Positions 14,962 to 23,566 of a stretch of 37,326 bases of DNA are shown piece by piece; the first letter of the stretch is position 1, and the number at the start of each line of letters is the position of its first letter. The stretch covers positions 1-37,326 of the forward strand of contig CAKUBG010000025.1 in the NCBI GenBank assembly GCA_934636825.1. The letters are read 5' to 3'. The notes beneath the pieces are model-generated. The model was not told the DNA's origin, searched no databases, and saw only the letters and a program-made list of their open reading frames with translations. This DNA comes from an uncultured bacterium (GTDB lineage: Bacteria; Vulcanimicrobiota; Xenobia; Xenobiales; Xenobiaceae). A program made the position numbers and the translations under genes.

Positions 14962-15484
14962 CAAATTATTCCCTGCAAGCGTATAGCAGAAACTAAATCT
15001 CCTGTCAGGTAAAAAACCTCACTTTCCTCAGCTGAAGCATTTATAAATATATTCAACACAAGCCGCATACAACAATGCAAAACGGCTCCCATGTCGGCGA
15101 ATTTACGCTTTTTCAATCTTATTTGTCTATTATTTTCCCAAAAGCATACTGCCTTTTTTAACAAAACAAACCTACTAAAGCGCTATAAAAGCGTACTCCC
15201 TCCTGTAAAAGGTGGGAATTTCCTATTTCCGCGAGCATATCACTGCACCCCTGAAAGGCGCAATTGCTTATACCCTATCCGTAGGCAACTATTCCCGTGC
15301 GCTCCACGGTACTATGCCGAGCTAGGTTCTCCATATTTTCCTTCATACCCTACTTAACAAACTGAGGACTTAGCGTGAGAACAAAATACAAAAATACCCC
15401 ACAAATCAGCAGATTATTTAGGCAGGAAAAGCGTGTTTTACAACCGAAGTCGGGGGGTTAAAACGGAGGATAAAAGATAAATAT
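14962..15484. other. 523-base gap between the MarR and add genes
   Basis: Short frames exist but none has a good Shine-Dalgarno or a protein-like composition. Near the add end, GTTTTA and ACC pair imperfectly with GGTTAAAAC (about 15434-15464), a bulged hairpin directly before the GGAGG at 15465-15469. I see no tRNA, riboswitch or strong promoter elsewhere. Confidence 0.4.
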
Positions 15485-16708
15485 ATGATATTACCTCGCG
15501 AGATAATCAGCGCTCTGCCCAAAACTGACTTACACTTGCATCTTGACGGCTCACTGCGTTTGAGCTCCCTTATCGAAATGGCCAAGGAGCGCAATGTCAA
15601 GCTCCCTTCCTACACGGAAGAAGGCATGAACGAACTCGTATTTCGCCCTCACTACAACAACTTAGTTGAGTATCTGGAAGGCTTCAACTACACTTGCGCA
15701 GTTCTTGTCGACGAGGAAGCTTTAGAGAGAACAGCTTACGAATTAGCCTGGGATAATATCAACGAAGGTGTACGCTATATCGAAACACGCTTCGCCCCCC
15801 AACTTCACATCAACGAAAACCTTTCCTTAGATCAAATTATCCGCGCCGTCAACAGAGGTTTTGCTAAAGCCGAAGCTGAATATAACTCCTCTCCCGCCGT
15901 AACCGAAAATGGAGAGCCTCCTTTCCACTACGGCTTAATTACTTGCGCTATGCGCTTCTTTGTGGCCGCTAGCTCTCCTTACTATGCAAAATTGATGGAA
16001 GTATTCAGAGAAGCTCCCCTTAAAGAGATTTATTCCATGGCTTCTTTGGAATTAGCCAGAGCTGTAGTGCGTTTGCGCGACGAAGAGGGCATTCCTATTG
16101 TCGGTTTCGACTTAGCCGGAGCCGAAGCCGGCCACCCCGCCAGCGATCACGAGGCCGCCTACCACTACGTGCACAAGAACTTTATGCACAAAACCGTGCA
16201 TGCCGGCGAAGCTTACGGCCCTGAGAGCATTTTCCAAGCTATTACAGACTTACATGCTGACCGTATTGGCCACGGCTACCACCTCTTCTCACCTGAGCTC
16301 TGCGGCCCCAGCGTCAAAGATCCTCAGCAATATATTGAGCGCTTAATTCGCCACATTGCCGACAGCCGTACTACTATCGAAGTTTGCATCACCAGCAATA
16401 TGCAAACCAATCCTGCTATAGGCGACGTCAAGAACCACGCCTTTGGCAAAATGTTAGCCAACAATTTGTCAGCTACACTGTGCACAGACAATCGTTTAGT
16501 CAGCCATACCACCGTAACCGACGAAGTTGAGTTGGCTCTCAAGACCTTCGATCTTACTCCCAGACAGTTGCGTGATACCATTGTTTATGGCTTCAAACGT
16601 AGCTTCTTCTCCGGTCCCTACACCGAGAGACGCAAGTACGTCCGCCAAGTGCTCAACTATTACGACTCCATCATTGAAAAATACAATAAAGAGCAAGAGA
16701 ACAAATAA
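15485..16708 (+). CDS. add: Adenosine deaminase
   Basis: Converts adenosine or deoxyadenosine to inosine plus ammonia in purine salvage. The 407-residue metal-dependent amidohydrolase has the zinc ligands His17 and His19 (His-Leu-His-Leu-Asp-Gly), the catalytic His239-Ala-Gly-Glu242, Arg-Ile-Gly-His-Gly downstream, Glu-Val-Cys-Ile-Thr-Ser-Asn, and Thr334-Asp335-Asn336. The Asp-Asn version with Arg-Leu-Val-Ser-His-Thr after it occurs in a known bacterial subgroup, unlike the Asp-Asp of E. coli Add. The GGAGG site is 15 bases from the ATG, longer than usual. A terminator follows. Substrate choice (adenosine or a related purine) is inferred from family resemblance. Confidence 0.9.
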   Translation: MILPREIISALPKTDLHLHLDGSLRLSSLIEMAKERNVKLPSYTEEGMNELVFRPHYNNLVEYLEGFNYTCAVLVDEEALERTAYELAWDNINEGVRYIETRFAPQLHINENLSLDQIIRAVNRGFAKAEAEYNSSPAVTENGEPPFHYGLITCAMRFFVAASSPYYAKLMEVFREAPLKEIYSMASLELARAVVRLRDEEGIPIVGFDLAGAEAGHPASDHEAAYHYVHKNFMHKTVHAGEAYGPESIFQAITDLHADRIGHGYHLFSPELCGPSVKDPQQYIERLIRHIADSRTTIEVCITSNMQTNPAIGDVKNHAFGKMLANNLSATLCTDNRLVSHTTVTDEVELALKTFDLTPRQLRDTIVYGFKRSFFSGPYTERRKYVRQVLNYYDSIIEKYNKEQENK

Positions 16709-16765
16709 ATAATTTGTTTTCTTCAAGTTTGTAATCCAATTGTGGTTGCAAGCTATTTTCACGAG

Positions 16766-16800
16766 AGCCCCGCTTTTTTGCAAGAAAGAAAGGCGGGGCT
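16766..16800 (+). terminator. Intrinsic terminator of add
   Basis: AGCCCCGC (16766-16773) pairs with GCGGGGCT (16793-16800), and TTTCGTTATTTT follows. Confidence 0.85.
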
Positions 16801-16921
16801 TTCGTTATTTTAGGTACATTGCTTTACATCTTTACCGCAAACTTTTCGCAATCAAACAGGTAAGCAAATGTCGAGACGTTAACTTCCTGCTCACACGAAT
16901 CGATCCATTTTATCCTATATT

Positions 16922-16971
16922 CAACAATGTAGAATTGTTTGTTGATTATCAAGCTGATTAAAAATAATCAG
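16922..16971 (+). promoter_or_regulatory. Two dyads upstream of subtilase 1
   Basis: An imperfect CAACAAT...ATTGTTTGTTG dyad (16922-16943) is followed by a perfect 7-base dyad, CTGATTA (16954-16960) with TAATCAG (16965-16971). They lie 25-75 bases before the subtilase ATG, where an operator or a leader hairpin could act. No clear -10/-35 pair was found. Confidence 0.3.
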
Positions 16972-16995
16972 TTTGACAATCTCGACGGAGGTTCC

Positions 16996-18504
16996 ATGAT
17001 CAATAGTATTGGCTCTGCTTCCATATCCACTTTGCAACCGGGCAGTTTAGCTGCTTCCAAAAGCAAAGTTCAAGCTCCTCAAGAGGAAAAGCTCTACTGT
17101 CAGGCCGCAGTTTCCGACCAAGTAGACATCCGCCCTCAAACCAAGCTTGAAAAAGTTCTGGCCGCCACCAGTGCCAAAGCAGCCCAATTAGAGCAAGATC
17201 TCGAGCCGCACGTACCCGGTCAGGTTATTGTAAAAACCAAGGGCTCTCTTATGCAGAGCACCGGCAATATTGCCAAAAAATACGGCGCCACCGTTTTGGA
17301 AAAGTTCAGTAACGAAACCAGTGTTTTCAAGGGTATGCAGGGCGAGATGCTCCATATTCAGCTGCCTGAAGGCATGACCACGGCTCAAGCCATGGCTGCT
17401 ATGCAAGAAGATCCTGAAATAGAATATGCCGTACCCAACTCCATCTATACTTTAGAAGATGATGTGCCTTCCCAGGCTCCTGCCGAAAGTGGCAGCACTA
17501 CAGTAAAAGCCGATCAAGGAAAAGTTCCCAACGACTTAGACTCTAAACTTTGGGGCTTAAAAAATGACGGTCAAGACGGCGGCACCGCCGGAGTAGATAT
17601 CGACGCTTCTTTAGCTTGGCAAAAGACTACCGGCCTTCCCAACGGCCAAGGCCCTATTATTGCCGTTATCGATACCGGAGTAGATTACAATCATCCCGAT
17701 TTGGTCAACAACATTTGGACCAATACCGGCGAAATTCCCGGCAATGGCATTGACGACGACGGAAACGGCGTTGTCGATGACGTACACGGTTACAACGCTT
17801 TCGACGATAACGGCGATCCTATGGACGTCCACTCACACGGTACCCACTGCGCCGGTACCATTGCTGCTGAAGGTGACAACGGTCAGGGCGTAGTAGGCGT
17901 CAATTGGCATGCCACTATTATGCCTATTAAAATCTTTGACAATAACGGACGTACCAACGCCGCAGCCATTATTCGTGGCATCAATTACGCTTCGAAAAAC
18001 GGCGCCCGCATCACTTCCAATTCGTGGGGCGGTGGTGAAGCCAATCCCGCCATTAAAGAGGCCTTTGCTCGTTCTAGCGCCTTACACATTATGGCTGCGG
18101 GCAACTCCTCCGACAATAACGACGAAACCCCTCACTTCCCCAGCAGTTACGATTTGCCAAATTCAATAGCTGTAGCAGCCACCGACCGCAACGATGAGCT
18201 GTGCTATTTCTCTTGTTACGGCGAAAAATCGGTAGATATTGCCGCTCCCGGTGAGGATATATATTCTACTATCCCCGGCGGAGGCTACGGCAATAAGAGC
18301 GGTACTTCCATGGCTACCCCTCATGTCAGCGGCGCGGCAGGTTTGCTTTTAGCCATGGATCCGACCATGAGCAATGACGAAATAAAGACCCGCCTCTTTG
18401 AGGGAGCCGACAAAGTCGAAGGCTTAAAAGGTGTTGTTTCTACTGGCGCTCGCTTAAACGTCAATGGCGCCATGGAATACAATTACCAATCCCCCAAGGC
18501 TTAA
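16996..18504 (+). CDS. Subtilase (S8) with N-terminal prodomain, no Sec signal
   Basis: A 502-residue serine peptidase counted from ATG 16996, which has GGAGG 4 bases upstream; the frame extends 19 codons further without support. Residues 1-60 are low complexity, starting Met-Ile-Asn-Ser-Ile. Residues about 67-155 form an I9/fervidolysin-like prodomain beginning Pro-Gly-Gln-Val-Ile-Val-Lys-Thr. The peptidase follows, with catalytic Asp226, His281 (His-Gly-Thr-His), oxyanion Asn370 and Ser438 (Gly-Thr-Ser-Met-Ala-Thr-Pro-His). An Asp/Asn/Gly-rich loop (about 245-262) looks like a calcium site. No hydrophobic signal peptide is visible, so export, if any, would be non-Sec. It is a tandem copy of the gene at 18677. 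Confidence 0.92.
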   Translation: MINSIGSASISTLQPGSLAASKSKVQAPQEEKLYCQAAVSDQVDIRPQTKLEKVLAATSAKAAQLEQDLEPHVPGQVIVKTKGSLMQSTGNIAKKYGATVLEKFSNETSVFKGMQGEMLHIQLPEGMTTAQAMAAMQEDPEIEYAVPNSIYTLEDDVPSQAPAESGSTTVKADQGKVPNDLDSKLWGLKNDGQDGGTAGVDIDASLAWQKTTGLPNGQGPIIAVIDTGVDYNHPDLVNNIWTNTGEIPGNGIDDDGNGVVDDVHGYNAFDDNGDPMDVHSHGTHCAGTIAAEGDNGQGVVGVNWHATIMPIKIFDNNGRTNAAAIIRGINYASKNGARITSNSWGGGEANPAIKEAFARSSALHIMAAGNSSDNNDETPHFPSSYDLPNSIAVAATDRNDELCYFSCYGEKSVDIAAPGEDIYSTIPGGGYGNKSGTSMATPHVSGAAGLLLAMDPTMSNDEIKTRLFEGADKVEGLKGVVSTGARLNVNGAMEYNYQSPKA

Positions 18505-18676
18505 GTTATATTTTGTCTGTAAACAATGACTCTATTTAGCTATTAAGCCCAATGGAAGCAAAAAGTGGCCGATCTTTCCTAACTTTAATTGTAAAAAGCA
18601 AGGAGGCTCGGCCCGTCTTCAATAGAATCAACCGGATAATACATTTCCGTTCAAAAAAAACGTTCTAGGAGGCAAG

Positions 18677-20128
18677 ATGATTTCTAATATCGGCCCCAAC
18701 AGTATAAATCAATTACAAAGCACTTATACTCCCCAAGCAGCCGCTAAATCTGAAGCCAAAGCCGAAAATTCCAACCCTCAAGTTGGTTCTGACTCTGTAA
18801 GTTTGGGCTCAGAAAAAAGCTCTTTAGGCGAATTTGTTCCCGGTCAAGTTATCATTAAAACTCGCGGCTCTATGATGGCCAGCCTCAACAACGAGAGCGT
18901 CGTCGAGAAATACGGTGCCAAAGTGCTGGACAACTTCCAGATCCCCGGTCGCATGAAAGCTGCCGGCGCGGGCCAAATGATGCAACTTCAGCTTCCCGAA
19001 GGCATGACCACCGAAGAAGCTTTGGCCCAAATGCAGCAAGATCCCAGCATCGAGTTTGCTGTTCCCAACACTATTTATCACGCTGAAGATATTGCCAAAG
19101 GTCAAGAATTTACCCGCGAGCAATTAGCCGAAGGCAAAGTTCCCAACGACGCCAAATTCGGCCAGCAGTGGGATATGTACAACGACGGAAGCAACAACGG
19201 CACCGCTCGCGCCGATATTCACGCTCCCGAAGCTTGGCAAATTACCACCGGCTTGCCCAACGGACAGGGCCCTCTGATTGCCGTTATTGATACCGGTATT
19301 GATATTACCCACCCCGACTTAGCTGGAAATATCTACACCAACACCAAAGAGATTCCCGGCAATGGCATAGATGATGATGGGAACGGTTTCGTAGACGATT
19401 ACCAGGGCTGGAATGCTTGCTTACAAAACGGCGACGTTATGGATCGCCAGGGTCACGGTACCCACGTTGCCGGCACTATCGGCGCTGTAGGAAATAACGG
19501 CGAAGGTGTATCAGGCATCAACTGGTCGGCCACTATCTTGCCCGTCAAGATCTTCAGCGATGACGGTGGTGCTGACGCAGCTTCCATTATCCGCGGCATC
19601 AACTATGCCACTTCAGTAGGCGCTCGCTTAACCTCCAACTCTTGGGGTGGCGGCCCGGCGAACCCTGCTATTCAGGAAGCTTTCCGCAATTCACCCGACG
19701 CTTTACACATGATGTCAGCCGGCAACTCCGGAACCAACAATGACGTTCATCCTCACTATCCTTCCGACTACGATTTACCCAACAATGTCGCCGTAGCCGC
19801 TACCGACCGCAACGACCAGTTGGCTAAGTTCTCTTGCTACGGAGAGAAAAATGTCGATATCGCCGCTCCTGGTAAAGACATCCTTTCCACCGTTCCTGGC
19901 GGAGGCTACGCCGTCTTCAGCGGTACTTCTATGGCTACTCCTCACGTAACCGGCGCTGCCGGCTTGCTCTTAGCCATGGATCCGGAAATGAGCAACGACG
20001 AATTGGTAACTCGCCTTACCAAGGGTGGTGACCAATTGGAAAGCTTGCAAGGCAAAGTAGGCAGCGGCGCTCGCCTCAACATTGAGGGCGCTATGAAGTA
20101 CGACTACCAAGGCCAAGAAGTCAAGTAA
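18677..20128 (+). CDS. Subtilase (S8), tandem paralogue, no Sec signal
   Basis: A 483-residue serine peptidase. AGGAGG stands 4 bases before ATG 18677, the same spacing as in its neighbour. The N-terminus is Met-Ile-Ser-Asn-Ile, then a Gln/Ala/Lys-rich stretch ending in Ser-Asp-Ser-Val-Ser-Leu-Gly-Ser (about 38-45). A prodomain (about 55-140, Pro-Gly-Gln-Val-Ile-Ile-Lys-Thr) precedes the catalytic Asp205, His260, oxyanion Asn350 and Ser418. The calcium-like loop is almost the same as in the first copy (Ile-Pro-Gly-Asn-Gly-Ile-Asp-Asp-Asp-Gly-Asn-Gly). The copies are separated by 172 bases with no clear terminator, so they may share a transcript. Prodomain and N-terminal regions have diverged more than the active-site blocks. 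Confidence 0.92.
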   Translation: MISNIGPNSINQLQSTYTPQAAAKSEAKAENSNPQVGSDSVSLGSEKSSLGEFVPGQVIIKTRGSMMASLNNESVVEKYGAKVLDNFQIPGRMKAAGAGQMMQLQLPEGMTTEEALAQMQQDPSIEFAVPNTIYHAEDIAKGQEFTREQLAEGKVPNDAKFGQQWDMYNDGSNNGTARADIHAPEAWQITTGLPNGQGPLIAVIDTGIDITHPDLAGNIYTNTKEIPGNGIDDDGNGFVDDYQGWNACLQNGDVMDRQGHGTHVAGTIGAVGNNGEGVSGINWSATILPVKIFSDDGGADAASIIRGINYATSVGARLTSNSWGGGPANPAIQEAFRNSPDALHMMSAGNSGTNNDVHPHYPSDYDLPNNVAVAATDRNDQLAKFSCYGEKNVDIAAPGKDILSTVPGGGYAVFSGTSMATPHVTGAAGLLLAMDPEMSNDELVTRLTKGGDQLESLQGKVGSGARLNIEGAMKYDYQGQEVK

Positions 20129-20185
20129 GCCTACTATTTTAGGAAGCCAACCCAAATGGGTTAGGTTTTCGTCAATTGACAAACT

Positions 20186-20232
20186 ACAGAGGGCGTCTCT
20201 TCAAAAGCTTAGCTTAAAGAGACGCCCTCTGT
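20186..20232. terminator. Strong terminator after subtilase 2
   Basis: A perfect 16-base stem (ACAGAGGGCGTCTCTT with AAGAGACGCCCTCTGT) with a 15-base loop. No U-tract follows directly, but the stem is very stable. It separates the subtilases from suhB. Confidence 0.75.
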
Positions 20233-20265
20233 GCGTCCAAAAATTGTTTTTATAGGAAATTATCC

Positions 20266-21126
20266 ATGCACAGCCAGTATCAACCCTATTTAGACTTAGC
20301 TCTTAAAGCTGCCAAGCAAGCCGGCGAACTTATTAGAAAGGCCGTTGGTGTTTCTCACCATATCGATAAAAAAGGCCGCATAAATTTAGTTACCGAAGTA
20401 GACAAAGCCAGCGAAAAACTTATTTTTTCTTTAATTAAGAACACATTCCCCGATCATAGCATTTTGGGAGAAGAGCAAGGCCAAGTGATAGGCAATGATA
20501 GCCAATGCCGCTGGATTGTCGATCCTCTAGATGGCACCACCAATTTTGCTTCAGGATATCCTTTTTTTGCCGTCTCTATAGCTTTTGAATTAAATGGGCA
20601 AGTAGTCGTTGGTGTCGTTCATGATCCCTGTCATGAAGAGACTTTCTATGCCGTCTTGGGCGAAGGCGCCTACTTAAACGGTCAACCTATCCATGTCAGC
20701 GACAACTCTATCTTGGAAGACGCTCTTTTAGTAACTGGTTTCCCTTACGACGTAAGCAGCTCACCAGATATTCATTTAGGCATGTTCCACGATTTAATTA
20801 TCAAGGCCAGAGGTGTGCGTCGTGACGGATCTGCCGCTTTAGACCTTTGCTATATAGCTTGTGGTCGCTTCGATGGGTACTGGGAATTGGGCCTTTCTCC
20901 CTGGGATATTGCTGCCGGCTCTCTTATCGTGAAAGAAGCAGGTGGCAAGATGAGCGATTTCTTGGGTAAACCCCACAACATGTTGTATCGCGACTTAATG
21001 GCTTCCAATGGAAAAATTCATCCCGCCCTTTTGGAAGCAGCTCAAAAATACACCACTGCTTTGCGCCATTCTCCCTATTGGATAGAAAAGGGAGAGCGTA
21101 TTGATCATTCTACTTACAAACGCTAA
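20266..21126 (+). CDS. suhB: Inositol-1-monophosphatase family phosphatase
   Basis: A Mg-dependent phosphatase of 286 residues (family size about 260-290). The metal site residues are present: Glu69-Glu70 (Leu-Gly-Glu-Glu), Asp86-Pro-Leu-Asp89-Gly-Thr-Thr92 and Trp213-Asp214-Ile-Ala-Ala-Gly. In the family these enzymes dephosphorylate myo-inositol phosphate or related sugar phosphates, and SuhB also assists rRNA antitermination in E. coli. Which role holds here is not visible. The ATG has AGGAA 7 bases upstream. It is a single gene between two terminator regions. The last 20 residues are charged and past the usual end of the fold. Confidence 0.88.
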   Translation: MHSQYQPYLDLALKAAKQAGELIRKAVGVSHHIDKKGRINLVTEVDKASEKLIFSLIKNTFPDHSILGEEQGQVIGNDSQCRWIVDPLDGTTNFASGYPFFAVSIAFELNGQVVVGVVHDPCHEETFYAVLGEGAYLNGQPIHVSDNSILEDALLVTGFPYDVSSSPDIHLGMFHDLIIKARGVRRDGSAALDLCYIACGRFDGYWELGLSPWDIAAGSLIVKEAGGKMSDFLGKPHNMLYRDLMASNGKIHPALLEAAQKYTTALRHSPYWIEKGERIDHSTYKR

Positions 21127-21143
21127 AGTGAAGCTTATGTTGT

Positions 21144-21170
21144 CAAATTGGTTTTCTATTTTCCAATTTG
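21144..21170 (+). terminator. Hairpin just after suhB
   Basis: CAAATTGG (21144-21151) pairs with CCAATTTG (21163-21170), starting 17 bases past the stop. A/T-rich flanks make it a weak terminator candidate. Confidence 0.5.
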
Positions 21171-21225
21171 AAAGCGATTTTGTTATATAACCGGGCAGGG
21201 AAATTTCCTCAGCCTAAAATTATCG

Positions 21226-21274
21226 GGCAGGCAGCAGCTTTCCATCAACTCAACAAGCAAGCTCCTGCCTTTTT
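21226..21274 (+). terminator. Intrinsic terminator between suhB and speA
   Basis: GGCAGG (21226-21231) and AGCTT (21236-21240) pair with AAGCT (21259-21263) and CCTGCC (21264-21269), with a 4-base bulge, and five T follow (21270-21274). Confidence 0.6.
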
Positions 21275-21281
21275 ACCGCAA

Positions 21282-21360
21282 GTGCCGTAAAGCCCCTGCC
21301 TTCAGGTATGGGGATATGAGGCACGTCCACCGAATTTGCGCAAGCAATTGAAAGTGGACG
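21282..21360. other. Structured region downstream of the suhB terminator
   Basis: GTGCC (21282-21286) can pair with GGCAC (21320-21324), enclosing CCCC/GGGG (21293-21296 with 21310-21313). CGTCCAC (21324-21330) pairs with GTGGACG (21354-21360) around an inner TTGC/GCAA helix. The two stems are back to back and no ORF covers them. It might be a small RNA or simply non-coding DNA. I do not recognise a known RNA family. Confidence 0.35.
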
Positions 21361-21496
21361 GTTGTTGCGTAATTGCTATTTGTATAGTTTTAGATAGAAA
21401 ATGCTTCAATAAATATAGAACGTGAAGGTAATCGTATTCTCTTCGCATAGTTAGTATATAAGTAGTGTATGGGCAGGGCATTGTCCATTGTAGAGA

Positions 21497-21574
21497 GAGC
21501 CAGTAAGACCTGTTGATTCTCAATAGGCAAGGCTCGTTAATATCTCAGAATCTCCTGGCTTTAGCCATGGGGAG
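21497..21574 (+). promoter_or_regulatory. Possible structured leader of speA
   Basis: GAGCC (21497-21501) pairs with GGCTC (21531-21535) around an inner stem (21509-21516 with 21520-21527, one mismatch). A second hairpin joins CTCC to GGAG (21552-21555 with 21571-21574) and GGCT to AGCC. The GGGGAG (21569-21574) at the base of this hairpin lies near the speA start. It could gate translation or be an unknown riboswitch; arginine or polyamine response would be a guess. Confidence 0.4.
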
Positions 21575-21606
21575 TATGTCAATAAATGCTGCAAAGGAAT
21601 GCTCAT

Positions 21607-23565
21607 ATGGATTCTGCTAACTGGAACATAGACAAAAGTGACGAACTCTATTCCATCAAACGTTGGGGAGCTCCATATTTTTCCATCAATTCCAACGGCC
21701 ACTTGGTCGTCTCTCCCCAAGGTGAGCGCGGCGGCTCTATCGATCTTTATGCTTTAATCGAAGCTTTAAAAGGGCGCGGTCTGAGCTTGCCAATTTTACT
21801 TCGCTTTCCAGATATTCTCCAAGATCGTATCGAGCGCTTAAATTCGGCTTTTGCCAGAGCTATAGCCAAATATAATTATCCCGGCGTCTATCGCGGCGTT
21901 TTTCCTGTCAAGGTCAATCAACAGCGTCACATTATTGAAGAATTAGTGAAATGTGGTACACCTCATCATTTTGGCTTAGAAGCAGGTTCAAAGCCGGAAT
22001 TACTTATTGCTCTCTCGGCAATGAATTCCACAGAGTGTCTCATCACTTGCAATGGCTATAAAGATCGCGAATATTTGGAAACAGCCATTTTAGCCTCTAA
22101 ACTTGGTAAAAAAGTTATCATTATCTTGGAGCAACTGGACGAGGTATGTTTGGCCGTACGCGTAGCCAAAGCCCTAAATTTGCCAGCTTCTTTCGGCTTC
22201 AGAGTAAAGCTTAATCGTAAAAGTCAGGGCCATTGGGGTAGCAGCGTAGGTGAAAGAGCCAAATTCGGCATGTCAGCTTATGAAATTTATCAAGCTGTGC
22301 AAATTCTTATCAATAATGGCATGTTGGAGAATTTGAAGTTGCTCCACTTCCATATCGGCTCACAAATTTCTGCTATCAGCGTAATTAAAGGAGCTTTGCG
22401 TGAAGCAGGTCGCATCTATGCCGAGTTGGTAAAATTAGGCGCTCCTATGGGTTATTTAGACGTAGGCGGAGGCTTGGCCGTAGACTACGACGGTTCCAAA
22501 AGCGACTTCTATGCTTCCAAAAATTACAATATGCAAAGTTACGCCAATGACGTAGTAGCTGAAATAAACGACGCTTGCAAACAAGCCAAAATCGACGCCC
22601 CCACCATTATTAGCGAAAGCGGTCGAGCTTTAGCTTCTCATCAATCGATCTTAGTTTTTGATGTATTGGGCCAGAATAAAGTCGGCAACTTTAATATTCC
22701 CCCTGCTGTTGGCGACGAAGATTATATTATAAAGACTCTGCGCGAAATTTACGAAGGCATTACTCCGGAAAACGCGCAAGAATCGTTCCACGACGCTGTC
22801 CAATTCAAAGATGAAGCCCTGAGCGCTTTCCAATTGGGCATTCTCTCCCTAAAAGATCGCGCTCTGGCAGAAAAGTTGTATTGGCAATCCTGCCGTAAAA
22901 TTTATGAAGTCTTGCGCGAAGCGAAATCCTCCAGCGACGATTTCTTTACGTTAGAGAAATTACTTTCTACTACTTATTACGTAAATTTGTCAGTATTCCA
23001 ATCAGCCCCCGACTCTTGGGCTCTCGATCAGTTGTTCCCTATTTTGCCTATTCATCGTCTAGACACAGCTCCCGATGAAAAGGTCACTCTGGCTGATCTC
23101 ACTTGTGACTCCGATGGCAAAATAGATAAATTTATCGATATAAAAGAAGATGTCAATTCTTTATTAGACGTCCATTCTTTGCGCTTTAACTCCGAAACAA
23201 ACTTTTATGGCACTGAAGAAGAAGGTAAAGTCCCTGAGCGTTTAAGCCACGAGCCTTATTATTTAGGCATGTTCTTGATCGGAGCCTATCAAGAGACTAT
23301 GGGCAATTTGCACAATCTTTTTGGCGACACCCACGCTGTACAAGTAAAACTCACTCCTTCAGGCTACAAGCTTGAACATATTGTACGTGGCGATACAATG
23401 AGTAAAGTACTCTCTTATTTCCAGTACAATCCGGAAGATTTACTTGAGCGCATGCGCCAACAATGCGAAGATGCCTTGAGCGAAAATTCCTTAACTTTGG
23501 AAATGTCACAAAAGTTGCTCAACAACTTCGAGCGCAGCTTAGCCAGCTATACTTACATGTCTTAA
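21607..23565 (+). CDS. speA: Biosynthetic arginine decarboxylase
   Basis: Converts arginine to agmatine, the first step of putrescine synthesis by the agmatine route. The start at ATG 21607 has AAAGGA 8 bases upstream, while the longer ATG 21586 has GGGGAG 11 bases upstream. The protein is 652 residues, near the family size (about 630-660). The PLP lysine is Lys102 in Phe-Pro-Val-Lys-Val-Asn-Gln. Other fold-III motifs are Phe-Gly-Leu-Glu-Ala-Gly-Ser-Lys-Pro-Glu, His-Phe-His-Ile-Gly-Ser-Gln, Asp-Val-Gly-Gly-Gly-Leu-Ala-Val-Asp-Tyr and Ser-Glu-Ser-Gly-Arg-Ala. The C-terminal part is the large insertion domain typical of SpeA, not of ODC or DAPDC. The permease gene begins 1 base after the stop. 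No agmatinase or agmatine deiminase gene is in the window. Confidence 0.95.
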   Translation: MDSANWNIDKSDELYSIKRWGAPYFSINSNGHLVVSPQGERGGSIDLYALIEALKGRGLSLPILLRFPDILQDRIERLNSAFARAIAKYNYPGVYRGVFPVKVNQQRHIIEELVKCGTPHHFGLEAGSKPELLIALSAMNSTECLITCNGYKDREYLETAILASKLGKKVIIILEQLDEVCLAVRVAKALNLPASFGFRVKLNRKSQGHWGSSVGERAKFGMSAYEIYQAVQILINNGMLENLKLLHFHIGSQISAISVIKGALREAGRIYAELVKLGAPMGYLDVGGGLAVDYDGSKSDFYASKNYNMQSYANDVVAEINDACKQAKIDAPTIISESGRALASHQSILVFDVLGQNKVGNFNIPPAVGDEDYIIKTLREIYEGITPENAQESFHDAVQFKDEALSAFQLGILSLKDRALAEKLYWQSCRKIYEVLREAKSSSDDFFTLEKLLSTTYYVNLSVFQSAPDSWALDQLFPILPIHRLDTAPDEKVTLADLTCDSDGKIDKFIDIKEDVNSLLDVHSLRFNSETNFYGTEEEGKVPERLSHEPYYLGMFLIGAYQETMGNLHNLFGDTHAVQVKLTPSGYKLEHIVRGDTMSKVLSYFQYNPEDLLERMRQQCEDALSENSLTLEMSQKLLNNFERSLASYTYMS

Positions 23566-23566
23566 A

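Noticed and set aside
14961..15357. Short frames in the MarR-add gap (14961-15164 minus, 15091-15357 plus)
   Set aside because: No convincing start signal, unusual composition, and they overlap on opposite strands.
16939..16995. Start of subtilase 1 at 16939
   Set aside because: The 19 extra codons lie over a perfect dyad and have no Shine-Dalgarno; ATG 16996 has GGAGG.
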